Assembly: GCF_018494085.1 (NCBI RefSeq)
Contig: NZ_JABBFP010000004.1
Location: 186,001-250,000, forward strand
Source: Rosenbergiella collisarenosi
GTDB taxonomy: Bacteria; Pseudomonadota; Gammaproteobacteria; Enterobacterales; Enterobacteriaceae
Direction of reading: 5' to 3'
Length of the DNA stretch: 64,000 bases
Made by a program: the position numbers and the translations under genes. Below are positions 26,593 to 35,875 of this stretch, one piece after another. The number at the start of each line of letters is the position of its first letter. Positions within the stretch are counted from its first letter, which is position 1. The notes under the pieces were generated by a model that saw nothing but the letters and a program-made list of their open reading frames with translations, did not search any database and was not told where the DNA came from.

Positions 26593-27363
26593 TTATGATG
26601 GGTCTTTCCTTGATGTTTTATAGTCATAAAAAGCGTTATTGAACTTATAAAATCGCGGATAAGCAAAGAATATACAGATGATAATTAGATACATCATGGC
26701 GCAGATATACCCCACAATACGGAAGTTTTTATTGTTAGTTTTTATAGCATCTTGTAGTTCTTTTTTCATCTGTGGATCGCTAGTCAGCATGTAATCACAT
26801 GCGGTTCTGATTATTTCCTTGCTTGTTGATGGTAATGCAATACAGCGATTTTTATTGTAATAGTGTTTTGTAGTTGGGTTATATACATAAATATCTGACA
26901 CCAAAACATGCTCATTGCTTGAATTACTAAATTCTGCATAGTTATATTTCTGCCCTTTTGTGACCGAAACTGTAAATGCGATTATAAATACAGCGAGAAG
27001 TATCGCAATCAAATATGTAGCAACTGATTCTGATTTTTTTAATCTTCTCTGGCCTGCCGCTTGGTATGAGGGAAGTAACCATCCCTTTGGTGCTTTTATT
27101 GCTCCTGACCTTATTGCCTCAGAATAAAGCTCAATGTCAGATACGGTTTCAAGAGTAATTCCGTGGCAGAGTCTTATTAATTGCAAATCGAATAATTGCT
27201 CATCAATTTTACTGAGCTTTGAATTTGAAAACTTAATTCTGAGCATTTTGAATGATAGTCTAAATATAAAACCGAAACCGACATATGTAAGGGATAAAAA
27301 GAAAAGTGCTAAAGCCACAGCCTTTAACGTGAAGTCAAAATTAGACGTGAGTGATGTAAACAT
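26593..27363 (-). CDS. hypothetical multi-span membrane protein, prophage cargo
   Basis: A 256-aa protein not recognised. Hydrophobic segments: AVALALFFLSLTYVGFGFIF near the N-terminus, TYLIAILLAVFIIAFTVSV near residue 117, and IVGYICAMMYLIIICIFFAYP near residue 217. Between the last two is a probable periplasmic domain with two cysteines (NRCIALP and RTACDYML). It is AT-rich, reads against the phage late genes, and sits between S and V remnants, the place of orf30 in P2, a spot for nonessential lysogenic genes. It is the only long intact non-phage gene in the remnant. Confidence 0.75.
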   Translation of the reverse strand: MFTSLTSNFDFTLKAVALALFFLSLTYVGFGFIFRLSFKMLRIKFSNSKLSKIDEQLFDLQLIRLCHGITLETVSDIELYSEAIRSGAIKAPKGWLLPSYQAAGQRRLKKSESVATYLIAILLAVFIIAFTVSVTKGQKYNYAEFSNSSNEHVLVSDIYVYNPTTKHYYNKNRCIALPSTSKEIIRTACDYMLTSDPQMKKELQDAIKTNNKNFRIVGYICAMMYLIIICIFFAYPRFYKFNNAFYDYKTSRKDPS

Positions 27364-27476
27364 GAGGTCTCCTTTGCCGTATTTTATGAAATTAACATTT
27401 TACTAAGGTGTTGTGTAGTTGATGGGCTAATAGATGTGGATTGCCGACGACATTTTAAAACTTCATTCTTTTAATC

Positions 27477-28107
27477 ATGAATACACTAAACAACATCTAA
27501 TAGCGCGCGCGATTCGCAACTCATCCGCTCAGGTATGGTAACTGAGGTCGATACCGAGCAGGGGCTATGCCGTGTACAAAGCGGCGGGATCCAAACAACA
27601 TGGCTGAACTGGCTGACCACCCGCGCTGGTCGTTCGCGGACGTGGTGGGCTCCCTCGGTCGGTAAACAGGTTCTACTGCTGGCAATCGGTGGCGAGCTTG
27701 ATACCGCTTTCGTGCTGCCGGGGATTTTCTCTTGCGATAACGCCACCCCCTCTGCCTCGGCGGATGCGTGGCATGTGGCTTTTCCTGATGGAGCAGTCAT
27801 TGAGTACGAGCCCGAGACCGGCGTGCTGACGTTCAGCAGCATAAAAACGGCCGACGTGACGGCATCGGAGTCCATTACCGCAACTGTGCCGCTGGTATTG
27901 GTGAAAGCCTCGACCAGTATCACTCTCGACACCCCTGAGGTGATTTGCACCAATAAGCTGACGACGGCGACGCTTGAGGTACAGAAAGGCGGCACGATGA
28001 AAGGCAACATTGAGCATACAGGCGGGTCACTTTCATCTAATGGCAAGGTGATCCACACCCACAAACACCCCGACGACAGTTACGAACAAACTGGGGCTCC
28101 ATTATGA
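27477..28107 (+). pseudogene. V: P2-like baseplate spike protein gpV, damaged N-terminus
   Basis: The long frame from 27535 reads MVTEVDTEQGLCRVQSGG..., AGRSRTWWAPSVGKQV, FPDGAVIEYEPETG, LDTPEVICTNKLTTATLEVQKGG and GKVIHTHKHPDDS, essentially the whole of gpV, the membrane-piercing spike at the tail tip. The real start is ATG 27477 (MNTLNNI), but the first 20 codons pass through three frames: MNTLNNI, then IARAIRN, then LIRSGMV. Two small deletions (about 4 and 1 bases) explain this. Residues HTHKH are the metal-binding tip. Its stop overlaps the W start. Confidence 0.85.
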
Positions 28108-28449
28108 CGGCTCGCTATCAAAGCATGAACCGAAATACAGGCCTCGGCATCAGCGACACCGAGCATATCAGTCAAAGCATACGCGACATTCTGCTGATGC
28201 CGTCGGATTGCGGGTGATGCGTCGAGAATCTGGCTCGCTCCTGTCGGCACTGATTGATATGCCGCAAAACCTGGCGCTCAGGCTGCAAATTATGGTGGCG
28301 TACTATTCGGCGAGCCAAAAGTGGGAGCCACGGCATCAGGCTTACCGCTATCAGCTTTAAGACCGGCGATGCTGGCGAAATGTATGTCGATATTACCGGG
28401 ATATACTAATACTAGCGCGTCAGTTTCAACCACCGTTTCACTGAGTTAA
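28104..28449 (+). pseudogene. W: P2-like baseplate wedge protein gpW, frameshifted
   Basis: Begins MTARYQSMNRNTGLGISDTEHISQSIRDILLMP, the gpW N-terminus, then a frameshift ends the frame at 28214. The rest continues in another frame as RVMRRESGSLLSALIDMPQNLALRLQIM, and a third gives TAISFKTGDAGEMYVDITG up to TAA at 28447. At least two indels are needed, so the gene is dead. Family identity is clear by comparison with P2 W (about 115 aa). Confidence 0.8.
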
Positions 28450-28455
28450 ATCACT

Positions 28456-28691
28456 ATGGCAAATGTTCACCTGAGTCAGTTACCCGTTCCCGACGTGGTT
28501 GAGGAACTGGACTATGAAACCATCCTGCGCAGCGCAAAGCGATACTGATTTCGCTCTATCTCGAAGACCAGCAGGAGGCTATTGTCCGGACGTTGGCACT
28601 TGAGTCGGAGCCGATTGTTAAGCTGCTGCAGGAAAACGCCTAGCGTGAAGTTATCTGGCGTCAGCGGGTGAACGAATCTGCGCAGGCCGGT
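28456..28691 (+). pseudogene. J: P2-like baseplate protein gpJ, N-terminal fragment
   Basis: Starts MANVHLSQLPVPDVVEELDYETILRSAK as gpJ does, then shifts frame to ILISLYLEDQQEAIVRTLALESEPIVKLLQENA, meets a TAG in place of the Tyr codon, and continues REVIWRQRVNESAQAG. The remaining two thirds of gpJ are missing; the sequence runs directly into gpT. It marks the left edge of a second large deletion. Confidence 0.78.
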
Positions 28692-28905
28692 ATTAATACC
28701 CGCACCCTGTCTGCCAATGAGTGTCGGCTCAAAACCTCCATCAGTGAAACGACGGCGCAGCTTAACCGCCAGCGTGAGGCACTGGCGCGCGTCAGTGCGC
28801 AACAAGCGAAGTTAAGCCGGGTGAAAGCTCGATATCAGTCAGGAAAAAAGTTTGCCGGTAAGGCGGCAGCGGCTGGTGCTGCAGGTATTGGCAAAATGGT
28901 TGCAT
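28692..28905 (+). pseudogene. T: P2-like tail tape-measure gpT fragment
   Basis: In the same frame as the end of the J remnant: RTLSANECRLKTSISETTAQLNRQREALARVSAQQAKL..., KARYQSGKKFAGKAAAAGAAGIGK. Coiled-coil heptads followed by an Ala/Gly helix are typical of the interior of gpT. Only about 70 of more than 800 codons remain. Genes I, H, G, FI, FII, E and E' that stand between J and T in P2 are absent. The boundaries are approximate. Confidence 0.72.
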
Positions 28906-29373
28906 ACCAAAGACCCGAAGCCGTAAAAGCAGAAAGTAACGCTGAAACGTAAGCCAAAAGAGAAGCACCTGCGCGCACTCGAGCACCCGAAAGCAAAGCC
29001 GATCAGTGAAAAGGCAAAGGCCAAAAGAGAGCAGGAAGCGTGCGAGGGTGAATATATGGCAGGTGAGGCTGATAACGTGCTGGCACTGACGACGGTCTAC
29101 GCATCTAAGGCGCAGCCAATGCGCTCCGCTCAGGCTAAGTGGGATAAGCTGCAGCGAGGCGTTGCGGAGTTTTCAATTACGCTGGCGCTCGATAGGGCTG
29201 ATTTATTACCTTAGACCCTGATGCGCGTGCCGGGCTTTAAGCGCGTCATAGACGAGCAATCTTGGTTAATCAGTAAGGTGACTCACAACCTGAATAATAG
29301 TGGCTTCACGACGAGGTTAGAGCTTGAGGTTAATCTTTCTGATGTGGAGTACAGCGAGAAATCGGATGATTAA
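28906..29373 (+). pseudogene. D: P2-like late control/tail protein gpD, C-terminal fragment
   Basis: Frame from about 28919: KQKVTLKRKPKEKHLRALEHPKAKP..., ALTTVYASKAQPMRSAQAKWDKLQRGVAEFSITLALDRADLLP, stop TAG, then TLMRVPGFKRVIDEQSWLISKVTHNLNNSGFTTRLELEV ending at TAA 29371. The single in-frame TAG replaces what is a glutamate codon in relatives (one base change). The N-terminal half of D and all of U are missing. Clear phage identity, non-functional. Confidence 0.8.
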
Positions 29374-29436
29374 TAAAATAGATTCACAAAAAGTGAAATT
29401 ATAATTAATTCACTATTTGGAAATGAGGTGGGGGTT

Positions 29437-29655
29437 ATGTTTCACTGTCCGAAGTGCCATCATGCTGCACATGCGCGAACGAGCCGCTATCTAACCGAAA
29501 ACACGAAAGAGCGCTACCACCAGTGCCAGAACATCAACTGTAGTTGTACGTTTATGACAATGGAAACGATAGAGCGCTTCATAGTTACTCCGGGATCTAT
29601 CGACCCGGCACCGCCTCACCCGACTGTCGGTGGTCAGAGGCCATTGTGGCTCTGA
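29437..29655 (+). CDS. ogr: P2 Ogr/Delta-family late-gene activator
   Basis: A 72-aa zinc-finger transcription activator, the exact length of P2 Ogr. Cys4, Cys7, Cys30 and Cys35 form the zinc site (MFHCPKCHHAAHARTSRY..., YHQCQNINCSCTF), and the C-terminal PHPTVGGQRPLWL matches the family tail. I start at 29437 behind a GAGGTGGGGG site rather than the ATG-less longer frame at 29428. Ogr turns on phage late promoters through the RNA polymerase alpha subunit. It looks intact although its whole target regulon here is broken. A strong terminator follows. Confidence 0.9.
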   Translation: MFHCPKCHHAAHARTSRYLTENTKERYHQCQNINCSCTFMTMETIERFIVTPGSIDPAPPHPTVGGQRPLWL

Positions 29656-29671
29656 AAAATTTCCGCTAAAT

Positions 29672-29694
29672 GCCCGCTGCATGCGGGCTTTTTT
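29672..29694 (+). terminator. intrinsic terminator after ogr
   Basis: GCCCGC-TGCAT-GCGGGC hairpin followed by seven T residues, 16 bases after the ogr stop. Textbook Rho-independent form. Confidence 0.85.
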
Positions 29695-29764
29695 ATACCC
29701 TCATTAAAATGGTGGTAAAAAACCCACCGCCATTCTATCGCCACTCGATAATCAACCAACAAAA

Positions 29765-29786
29765 AAGCCACTCAATCGAGTGGCTT
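29765..29786 (-). terminator. intrinsic terminator of tRNA-Ile
   Basis: AAGCCACTC-AATC-GAGTGGCTT, a perfect 9-bp stem, followed on the reverse strand by six T residues. It lies 26 bases beyond the CCA end of the tRNA, so it should be the host terminator; the phage remnant therefore ends between about 29695 and 29760. Confidence 0.8.
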
Positions 29787-29812
29787 AATATCCTGATTTA
29801 GCAGGGAAAATT

Positions 29813-29889
29813 TGGTGGCCCCTCCCAGACTTGAACTGGGGACCAAACGATTATGAGTCGTCTGCTCTAACCGACTGAGCTAAGGGGCC
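29813..29889 (-). tRNA. ileX: tRNA-Ile with CAT anticodon (decodes AUA)
   Basis: 77 bases on the reverse strand, beginning GGCCCCTTAGCTCAG and ending GGGGCCACCA, with CCA encoded. The anticodon stem-loop GACTCATAATC gives CAT. The sequence is near that of E. coli ileX, whose C34 is changed to lysidine by TilS so that it reads AUA rather than AUG. Initiator and elongator tRNA-Met have different acceptor stems. It borders the P2-like remnant. Confidence 0.95.
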
Positions 29890-29997
29890 TTAATGTGGCA
29901 AGGAGTATAAAGCATCCGATCCGGGTAATCCAGTACTGTGGAATTAGTTGCTGTTTTTTAAGGCAACTCAGTATTAATGGATAGGATTTATACTTTT

Positions 29998-30342
29998 CTA
30001 GTCACCATTATCGATTAAAGGCTGAACCTGATAGACCCACGCGGTCACCGGCTCACCTATTGTTGTTAACGCCGTAACGCTTACACGGTCGTAGCCCGCT
30101 TCGAATTCGTCAAGATCGGGCCAGTGCGCGGTGAGCTGGTCGCTATAAAAAAGGTAGCCTTGCACTGCGTCGCCCTCTGCGTCAAGTACCAGACCCGGAT
30201 ACTCGGCGGCAAGTCCCCACGCTTTCTCATAATATGTGCCACGTACGCTGGCGGCCTGCCATTCGCCGCCGATGCGCGTTAACAGATGCTCGTTCTCGCG
30301 ACCTGGTTGCAACGTTCCATAGACAAAAAGGGGTGTCGCCAT
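29998..30342 (-). CDS. gamma-glutamylcyclotransferase/AIG2-like family protein
   Basis: A 114-aa protein of the GGCT-like fold: FVYGTLQPGRENEHLLTRIG (the YGTL loop that holds the gamma-glutamyl group), QGYLFY, and LDEFEAGYDRVSVTAL, in which the Glu of DEFE is the expected catalytic acid. Enzymes of this fold release 5-oxoproline from gamma-glutamyl peptides, but many bacterial members are untested. Its closeness to a nitrilase of glutathione repair and to gsiABCD suggests a glutathione-related role; that is inference. Confidence 0.85.
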   Translation of the reverse strand: MATPLFVYGTLQPGRENEHLLTRIGGEWQAASVRGTYYEKAWGLAAEYPGLVLDAEGDAVQGYLFYSDQLTAHWPDLDEFEAGYDRVSVTALTTIGEPVTAWVYQVQPLIDNGD

Positions 30343-30474
30343 TGTGCTCTCCTTCCCTATTGATGTTAACCATCATGCAACGCTTGGCGTTGGGGGTGCA
30401 AGAATTGTCTTGGGGAGAGGTAGAAAAGGCTCTACATTGATTAATTATAGTAATCCGTGGGCGAGGAGCCGTGA

Positions 30475-31248
30475 ATGAAACTTGCAGTAGGTCAATTTCA
30501 AGTCAGCCGCGACTGGCAAGAGAATGCGTCGACTATCGTGGCGTTGATGCAGGAAGCCGAGGTCAAGGCGGCACGCTTACTGGTGCTTCCCGAGGCGGTC
30601 CTCGCGCGTGATAACCAGAATAGTCAGTGGGTTATCGACGCAGCGCAAGCGCTAGACGGACCTTTTATTAGCCAACTGCTTACGGCGAGCCGTAGCTTGG
30701 ATATTACCACGGTATTGACTCTACATGTCCCTGCGGGTGCGGGGAAAGCGCGTAACGTCTTGGTGGCGCTACGCCAAGGGGAAATCGTACTGACCTACGA
30801 TAAAATCCATCTTTACGATGCCTTCGCGGTCCGCGAATCGGATAAGGTGATAGCTGGCGAAGCCTTACCGCCCCTCTTACAGGTCGACGACTTTAGCGTC
30901 GGCGTGATGACCTGCTACGACTTACGCTTTCCCGAGATGGCCCGCGCCTTAGCCTTACAAGGTGCAGAGCTGCTTCTATTGCCGGCTGCTTGGCTGAAGG
31001 GGCCAAATAAGGAGATGCACTGGGAGCTGTTGACTCGGGCACGGGCGCTGGAAAATACCTGCTACTTGGTCGCGAGTGGCGAGTGTGGGCCGAAAAATTG
31101 CGGACATAGCCTCGTCGTCGATCCCTTAGGCTTAATCATTGCTCAGGCTGGTGAGCGCCCACAACTGATTGTCACTGAGATCGATAGAGCGCATCTGCTC
31201 GCGGTGCGTGAACAACTGCCGGTGCTGCAAAACTGTCGACTCGTCTAA
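30475..31248 (+). CDS. nitrilase-superfamily amidohydrolase, probable deaminated glutathione amidase
   Basis: A 257-aa C-N hydrolase with the triad Glu40 (LVLPEAVLA), Lys110 (YDKIHLYDAF) and Cys147 (VMTCYDLRFPE). It follows E. coli YbeM through its whole length, including TILTLHVP-like TVLTLHVPAG, LPAAWLKGPNKEMHWE and LVASGECGPKN. YbeM/Nit1-type enzymes hydrolyse deaminated glutathione, a side product of transaminases, to alpha-ketoglutarate and Cys-Gly. It is 234 bases upstream of gsiA and reads the same way, which supports a glutathione role. Confidence 0.87.
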   Translation: MKLAVGQFQVSRDWQENASTIVALMQEAEVKAARLLVLPEAVLARDNQNSQWVIDAAQALDGPFISQLLTASRSLDITTVLTLHVPAGAGKARNVLVALRQGEIVLTYDKIHLYDAFAVRESDKVIAGEALPPLLQVDDFSVGVMTCYDLRFPEMARALALQGAELLLLPAAWLKGPNKEMHWELLTRARALENTCYLVASGECGPKNCGHSLVVDPLGLIIAQAGERPQLIVTEIDRAHLLAVREQLPVLQNCRLV

Positions 31249-31481
31249 GGTCCAGGGTTCGGTTTGCGCGATGCGGTTAGATTTTTTTGGCGACAACCAT
31301 AACAAAACGTTATCAATGCCTCGGGGTTAGTGGTTTACAACCCTGCGTAGAATTTTTATAGTCAAAATGGCATAAAACCAGAAACATCATATACTTTTTT
31401 GATCGGTAATCGGCATTAAGACGCGGATTCATCGTCACGCTATTTACATCATTAATCGTGTCATTCAAGGGAGAGTCGACG

Positions 31482-33371
31482 GTGACGGATAGGGATCAAC
31501 ATGCGCATCAGCCCCAACCGGTTCTCCAGGTTGAAAACTTACAGATTAGTTTCCCCGGTGAGCAGGGTTCGTCGACGGTCGTTAATAACCTGAATATCAC
31601 GGTAAACCGTGGCGAAACGTTGGCGTTGGTCGGAGAGTCGGGATCCGGTAAATCGGTCAGCTCCCTCGCCTTGATGGGCTTGCTACCCAAAGAAGCGGTG
31701 GTCAGTGGCACGCGCTGGCTGCACAGTCGTAATGGACAACGTCTCGACCTCAGCGCACTCAGCGAGACTCAGTGGCAGAAAGTGCGTGGTGCGGATATTG
31801 CGATGATCTTCCAAGAACCGATGACCTCGTTAAATCCGGTCTTCACCGTTGGGGATCAGCTCGCCGAATCTCTGCGTCTACATCAGCATCTCTCCGTGGC
31901 GGTTGCGCGCCAGCAAAGCTTACAACTATTAGAACGCGTCCGTATTCCTGCAGCGAAACAGATTATGCAGCGCTATCCGCATCAACTGTCTGGAGGAATG
32001 CGTCAGCGGGTCATGATTGCCATGGCTCTTAGCTGTAAGCCGGCTTTATTGATTGCCGACGAACCAACTACCGCGCTGGATGTAACGCTACAAGCCCAGA
32101 TCTTGACGCTAATACGCGAGCTCCAGCAGGAGCTTGATACCGGGGTACTTTTTATTACGCACGACATGGGCGTGGTGGCCGAGATGGCCGACCGTGTCAC
32201 CGTATTGCGTCGCGGCGAGCCACTTGAAACCGCGCCGGTTAAAACGCTTTTTCGATCGCCACACCATGCCTATACCCGGCAATTACTCGCGGCGGTGCCG
32301 CGTCTCGGTGATATGCAAGGCCATCATTTCCCGCAGAAATTTACGTTACCTGACGACACTACAACGCCACTACCGCAGATCGATACGGTCGATCGTCAGT
32401 CGCCACCTCTGCTCCAGGTTAACGACCTCGTTACGCGTTTTCCAATCCGTGCCGGAGTATTAAATCGCCTCGTTAGCCAGGTTCATGCGGTCGAGCATCT
32501 TAGCTTCGATCTGCGCGCCGGTGAGACCCTAGCGTTGGTGGGCGAATCGGGCTGTGGTAAATCGACAACCGGCCGCGCGCTACTTCAGCTCGTCGCGAGT
32601 CAGCAGGGATCGATCACCTTCGACGGTCAGCGCGTCGATCAGCTAAGCGGGACAGCGTTAAATCGCCTACGCCAAGATATACAATTTATCTTTCAAGACC
32701 CTTACGCCTCGCTGGATCCGCGTAAGACCGTTGGCTACTCGATCATGGAACCGCTGCTGATCCACAAACTGGCTTCTCGTCAGCAGGCACAACAGCGCGT
32801 CGGCGAGCTCCTCCAGAAAGTCGGGCTTTCACCCGAGCATGCTCAGCGCTACCCGCACCAATTCTCTGGCGGGCAGCGGCAACGGATCTGTATTGCACGG
32901 GCCTTAGCGATGGATCCCAAGCTGATTATTGCCGATGAGGCGGTCTCCGCCCTCGATGTCTCGGTTCAGGCGCAGATCATTAATCTACTACTCGATTTAC
33001 AGCGCGAGAGCGGTCTAGCCTTTCTTTTTATCTCTCACGATATGGCTGTCGTAGAGCGTATTAGCCATCGCGTTGCGGTCATGTATCAAGGGCAAATTGT
33101 TGAGATCGGCCCGCGTGCCGAAGTGTTTACACATCCGCAGCATCCTTATACCCAAAAGCTGCTACAAGCCGTGCCGGTAGCCGATCCTACTGTACAACGA
33201 CCGGCACTCTCCTCTGCGGTCGAGGAGATCCCTAGCGCCATTTACCCGCTCGGCGAAGGGCCGTCACGGTTAATCCTTAATGAAGTGTCGCCGGGTCACT
33301 TTGTCGCGAAGTCCGTATCGCGTTCTCATTCGGCACCTCTTTCAATGAAGACAGGAGACACACATTTATGA
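31482..33371 (+). CDS. gsiA: glutathione ABC importer ATPase GsiA
   Basis: A fused double ATPase of about 629 aa powering glutathione import. Each half has Walker A (GESGSGKS and GESGCGKST), a signature ([15 protein letters not shown] and [15 protein letters not shown]), Walker B ([12 protein letters not shown] and [12 protein letters not shown]) and a switch His. The order and length match GsiA. The frame opens at GTG 31458, but GTG 31482 follows an AAGGGAGAG site at the right distance and is preferred. It overlaps gsiB by 4 bases. Confidence 0.93.
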   Translation: MTDRDQHAHQPQPVLQVENLQISFPGEQGSSTVVNNLNITVNRGETLALVGESGSGKSVSSLALMGLLPKEAVVSGTRWLHSRNGQRLDLSALSETQWQKVRGADIAMIFQEPMTSLNPVFTVGDQLAESLRLHQHLSVAVARQQSLQLLERVRIPAAKQIMQRYPHQLSGGMRQRVMIAMALSCKPALLIADEPTTALDVTLQAQILTLIRELQQELDTGVLFITHDMGVVAEMADRVTVLRRGEPLETAPVKTLFRSPHHAYTRQLLAAVPRLGDMQGHHFPQKFTLPDDTTTPLPQIDTVDRQSPPLLQVNDLVTRFPIRAGVLNRLVSQVHAVEHLSFDLRAGETLALVGESGCGKSTTGRALLQLVASQQGSITFDGQRVDQLSGTALNRLRQDIQFIFQDPYASLDPRKTVGYSIMEPLLIHKLASRQQAQQRVGELLQKVGLSPEHAQRYPHQFSGGQRQRICIARALAMDPKLIIADEAVSALDVSVQAQIINLLLDLQRESGLAFLFISHDMAVVERISHRVAVMYQGQIVEIGPRAEVFTHPQHPYTQKLLQAVPVADPTVQRPALSSAVEEIPSAIYPLGEGPSRLILNEVSPGHFVAKSVSRSHSAPLSMKTGDTHL

Positions 33372-34903
33372 TGACACGCCAACTTCCTTGGCTTCTCGCC
33401 GCTGGGGTCACCGCGAGCTTGCTCAGCGTGCCCAGTTTTGCCGCCAAAAATATCGTCGTCGCGGTCGGATCTAACTTTACGACGCTTGACCCGTATGACG
33501 CTAACGATACGCTTTCGCAGAGCGTCGCTAAGTCGTTCTATCAAGGACTGTATGGCTTTGACGAGAGCATGAAAATCAAGCCGGTACTCGCCGAAAGTTA
33601 TCAGGTCAGTCAGGATGGGTTAACCTATACCCTTAAGCTACGCGCTAACGTGACCTTTCAAGATGGTACACCGTTTAATGCAGAAGCCGTCAAGGTTAAC
33701 CTAGATCGGGCGAGTAACCCCGATAGCCACCTAAAACGCTATAACCTGTTTAACGATATCGCGAAAACCGAGGCTGTCGACCCTCTTACGGTAAAAATCA
33801 CCCTTAAGAAACCGTTCTCAGCCTTTATCAACACCTTGGCTCACCCGTCGGCGGTCATGATTTCCCCTGCGGCATTGAAAAAGTATGGCAACCAAATCGG
33901 CTTCCATCCGGTGGGAACCGGCCCTTACCAATTCGTCAGCTGGAACCAGACCGACGCGATGACGGTGAAGAAGTGGCCTAATTATTGGCAAAAAGGCTTA
34001 CCTAAGTTGGACGGCATCGTCTGGCGCCCCATCGCCGACAACAATACGCGCGCGGCCATGTTACAAACTGGCGAGGCAGACTTTGCCTACCCGATTCCTT
34101 ACGAACAGGCTCCGCGTCTAAAGGCCGATACTAAGTTACAGGTCGTTAGCTGGCCGTCGATCATGCAACGCTATATCAGCCTGAATGTGACGCAGAAACC
34201 GTTCGATAACCCGAAAGTGCGCGAAGCGCTGAACTATGCGATTAACCGTCAAGCGCTAGCAAAAGTGGCCTTCGCCGGTTATGCCACCCCGGCAACCGGT
34301 ATCGTGCCGCCGGCCATCGCCGATGCACAAAGCTACCCGGCGATCCCTTACGATCCAGCCAAAGCGCGCGAGTTATTGAAAGAGGCCGGTTACCCGCAAG
34401 GCTTCCAGACGACGCTATGGTCATCCCATAACCACTCTACGGCGCAAAAAGTCCTACAGTTCACCCAGCAACAGTTAGCGCTGGTCGGCATTAAGGCGCA
34501 AGTCACCGCGATGGATGCCGGGCAGCGCGCTGCGCAGGTCGAAGATAAGGGGCAGAAAGAGAGCGGTGTGCGGATGTTCTATACTGGCTGGACCGCCTCC
34601 ACCGGCGAGGCTAACTGGGCGCTCACTCCACTGTTTGCCACCAGCTCTTGGCCACCCGCCATCTTCAACACCGCGTTCTACAGCAACCCACAGGTCGACA
34701 AGGATCTGAGCGACGCGTTAAACGCCACGGATAAAGCGAAGAAGAATGCGTTTTATAAGGATGCACAAGACAAGATCTGGCACGACCAGCCTTGGATCCC
34801 ATTGGTGGTCGAGAAGCTCGTCTCTGCCAATAATAAGGCTCTGACTCACTTCAATGTAATGCCAGATACCGGTTTTGATTTCGATAATGCCGATCTGAAG
34901 TAA
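33368..34903 (+). CDS. gsiB: glutathione-binding protein GsiB
   Basis: A 511-aa periplasmic binding protein of family 5 (oligopeptide type). The signal peptide is [25 protein letters not shown], and the mature start [39 protein letters not shown] is nearly that of E. coli GsiB. The family motif region reads [21 protein letters not shown]. It overlaps gsiA (ATGA) and precedes the two permeases. Confidence 0.94.
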   Translation: MMTRQLPWLLAAGVTASLLSVPSFAAKNIVVAVGSNFTTLDPYDANDTLSQSVAKSFYQGLYGFDESMKIKPVLAESYQVSQDGLTYTLKLRANVTFQDGTPFNAEAVKVNLDRASNPDSHLKRYNLFNDIAKTEAVDPLTVKITLKKPFSAFINTLAHPSAVMISPAALKKYGNQIGFHPVGTGPYQFVSWNQTDAMTVKKWPNYWQKGLPKLDGIVWRPIADNNTRAAMLQTGEADFAYPIPYEQAPRLKADTKLQVVSWPSIMQRYISLNVTQKPFDNPKVREALNYAINRQALAKVAFAGYATPATGIVPPAIADAQSYPAIPYDPAKARELLKEAGYPQGFQTTLWSSHNHSTAQKVLQFTQQQLALVGIKAQVTAMDAGQRAAQVEDKGQKESGVRMFYTGWTASTGEANWALTPLFATSSWPPAIFNTAFYSNPQVDKDLSDALNATDKAKKNAFYKDAQDKIWHDQPWIPLVVEKLVSANNKALTHFNVMPDTGFDFDNADLK

Positions 34904-34945
34904 TGGCATCGGGCGGGTTTTCCCGCCCACAACCCGAGAATTCGC

Positions 34946-35866
34946 ATGCTCAACTATTTTATCAAACGCTTGCTAGGGATGCTGCCGACGTTGTTGATTG
35001 TCGCCATTCTCGTCTTCCTGTTTGTACATCTTTTACCCGGCGATCCTGCTCGGCTGCTTGCTGGCCCCAATGCCGATGCCTCAGTAGTGGCCATGGTTCG
35101 CCATCAACTGGGACTCGATTTACCGCTACCGCAGCAGTTTTGGCACTATTTGGTGCGCCTAGTCCATGGCGACTTCGGTCAGTCGATGGCTTCGCAGCGT
35201 CCGGTTAGCCAAGAGATTGCCAGCCGCTTTATGCCCACCCTGCTTCTAACCTTAACGAGTATGATCTGGTCGTCGCTATTCGGGCTATTCATTGGCGTGG
35301 CCTCGGCAGTGTGGCGTAATCGCTGGCCCGATAAGCTAGGGATGATTATCGCCGTCTCGGGTATCTCGTTTCCAGCCTTCGCGCTTGGTATTTTATTGAT
35401 GCAGATTTTCTCCGTACAGCTTGGATGGTTACCCACGGTCGGTGCCGATGGCTGGCGTAACTATATTCTACCTTCCCTGACCTTAGGTGCCGCGGTCGCA
35501 TCGGTGATGGCACGCTTTACCCGCGCCTCATTTATTGAAGTCCTCGGCGAGGATTATATGCGCACCGCCCGCGCTAAGGGCCTCAGCCCACGTAAAGTCA
35601 TTTTTAAACATGGCTTACGCAACGCGTTAATTCCGGTACTCACCATGATGGGCCTACAGTTCGGCTTATTGTTAGGGGGAGCAATCGTCGTTGAGGTGGT
35701 CTTTAACTGGCCTGGGCTGGGACGATTACTGATCGACTCAGTGGAAAACCGCGATTATCCGGTTATCCAAGCGCTAGTTCTGCTATTTTCCTGTGAATTT
35801 ATCGTAATCAATTTAATCGTTGATGTCCTTTACGCTTGGGTGAATCCCACAATCCGTTACCGCTGA
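34946..35866 (+). CDS. gsiC: glutathione ABC importer permease GsiC
   Basis: A 306-aa inner-membrane permease of the DppB/OppB family. It starts [37 protein letters not shown], the usual family opening, and the EAA loop is [28 protein letters not shown]. The end is [11 protein letters not shown]. About six membrane segments are visible. It follows gsiB after 42 bases. Confidence 0.94.
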   Translation: MLNYFIKRLLGMLPTLLIVAILVFLFVHLLPGDPARLLAGPNADASVVAMVRHQLGLDLPLPQQFWHYLVRLVHGDFGQSMASQRPVSQEIASRFMPTLLLTLTSMIWSSLFGLFIGVASAVWRNRWPDKLGMIIAVSGISFPAFALGILLMQIFSVQLGWLPTVGADGWRNYILPSLTLGAAVASVMARFTRASFIEVLGEDYMRTARAKGLSPRKVIFKHGLRNALIPVLTMMGLQFGLLLGGAIVVEVVFNWPGLGRLLIDSVENRDYPVIQALVLLFSCEFIVINLIVDVLYAWVNPTIRYR

Positions 35867-35875
35867 GGTGTTGTC

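Noticed and set aside
27486-28064. 192-codon minus-strand frame over gpV
   Set aside because: Shadow of the phage gpV gene, which has clear family identity on the + strand.
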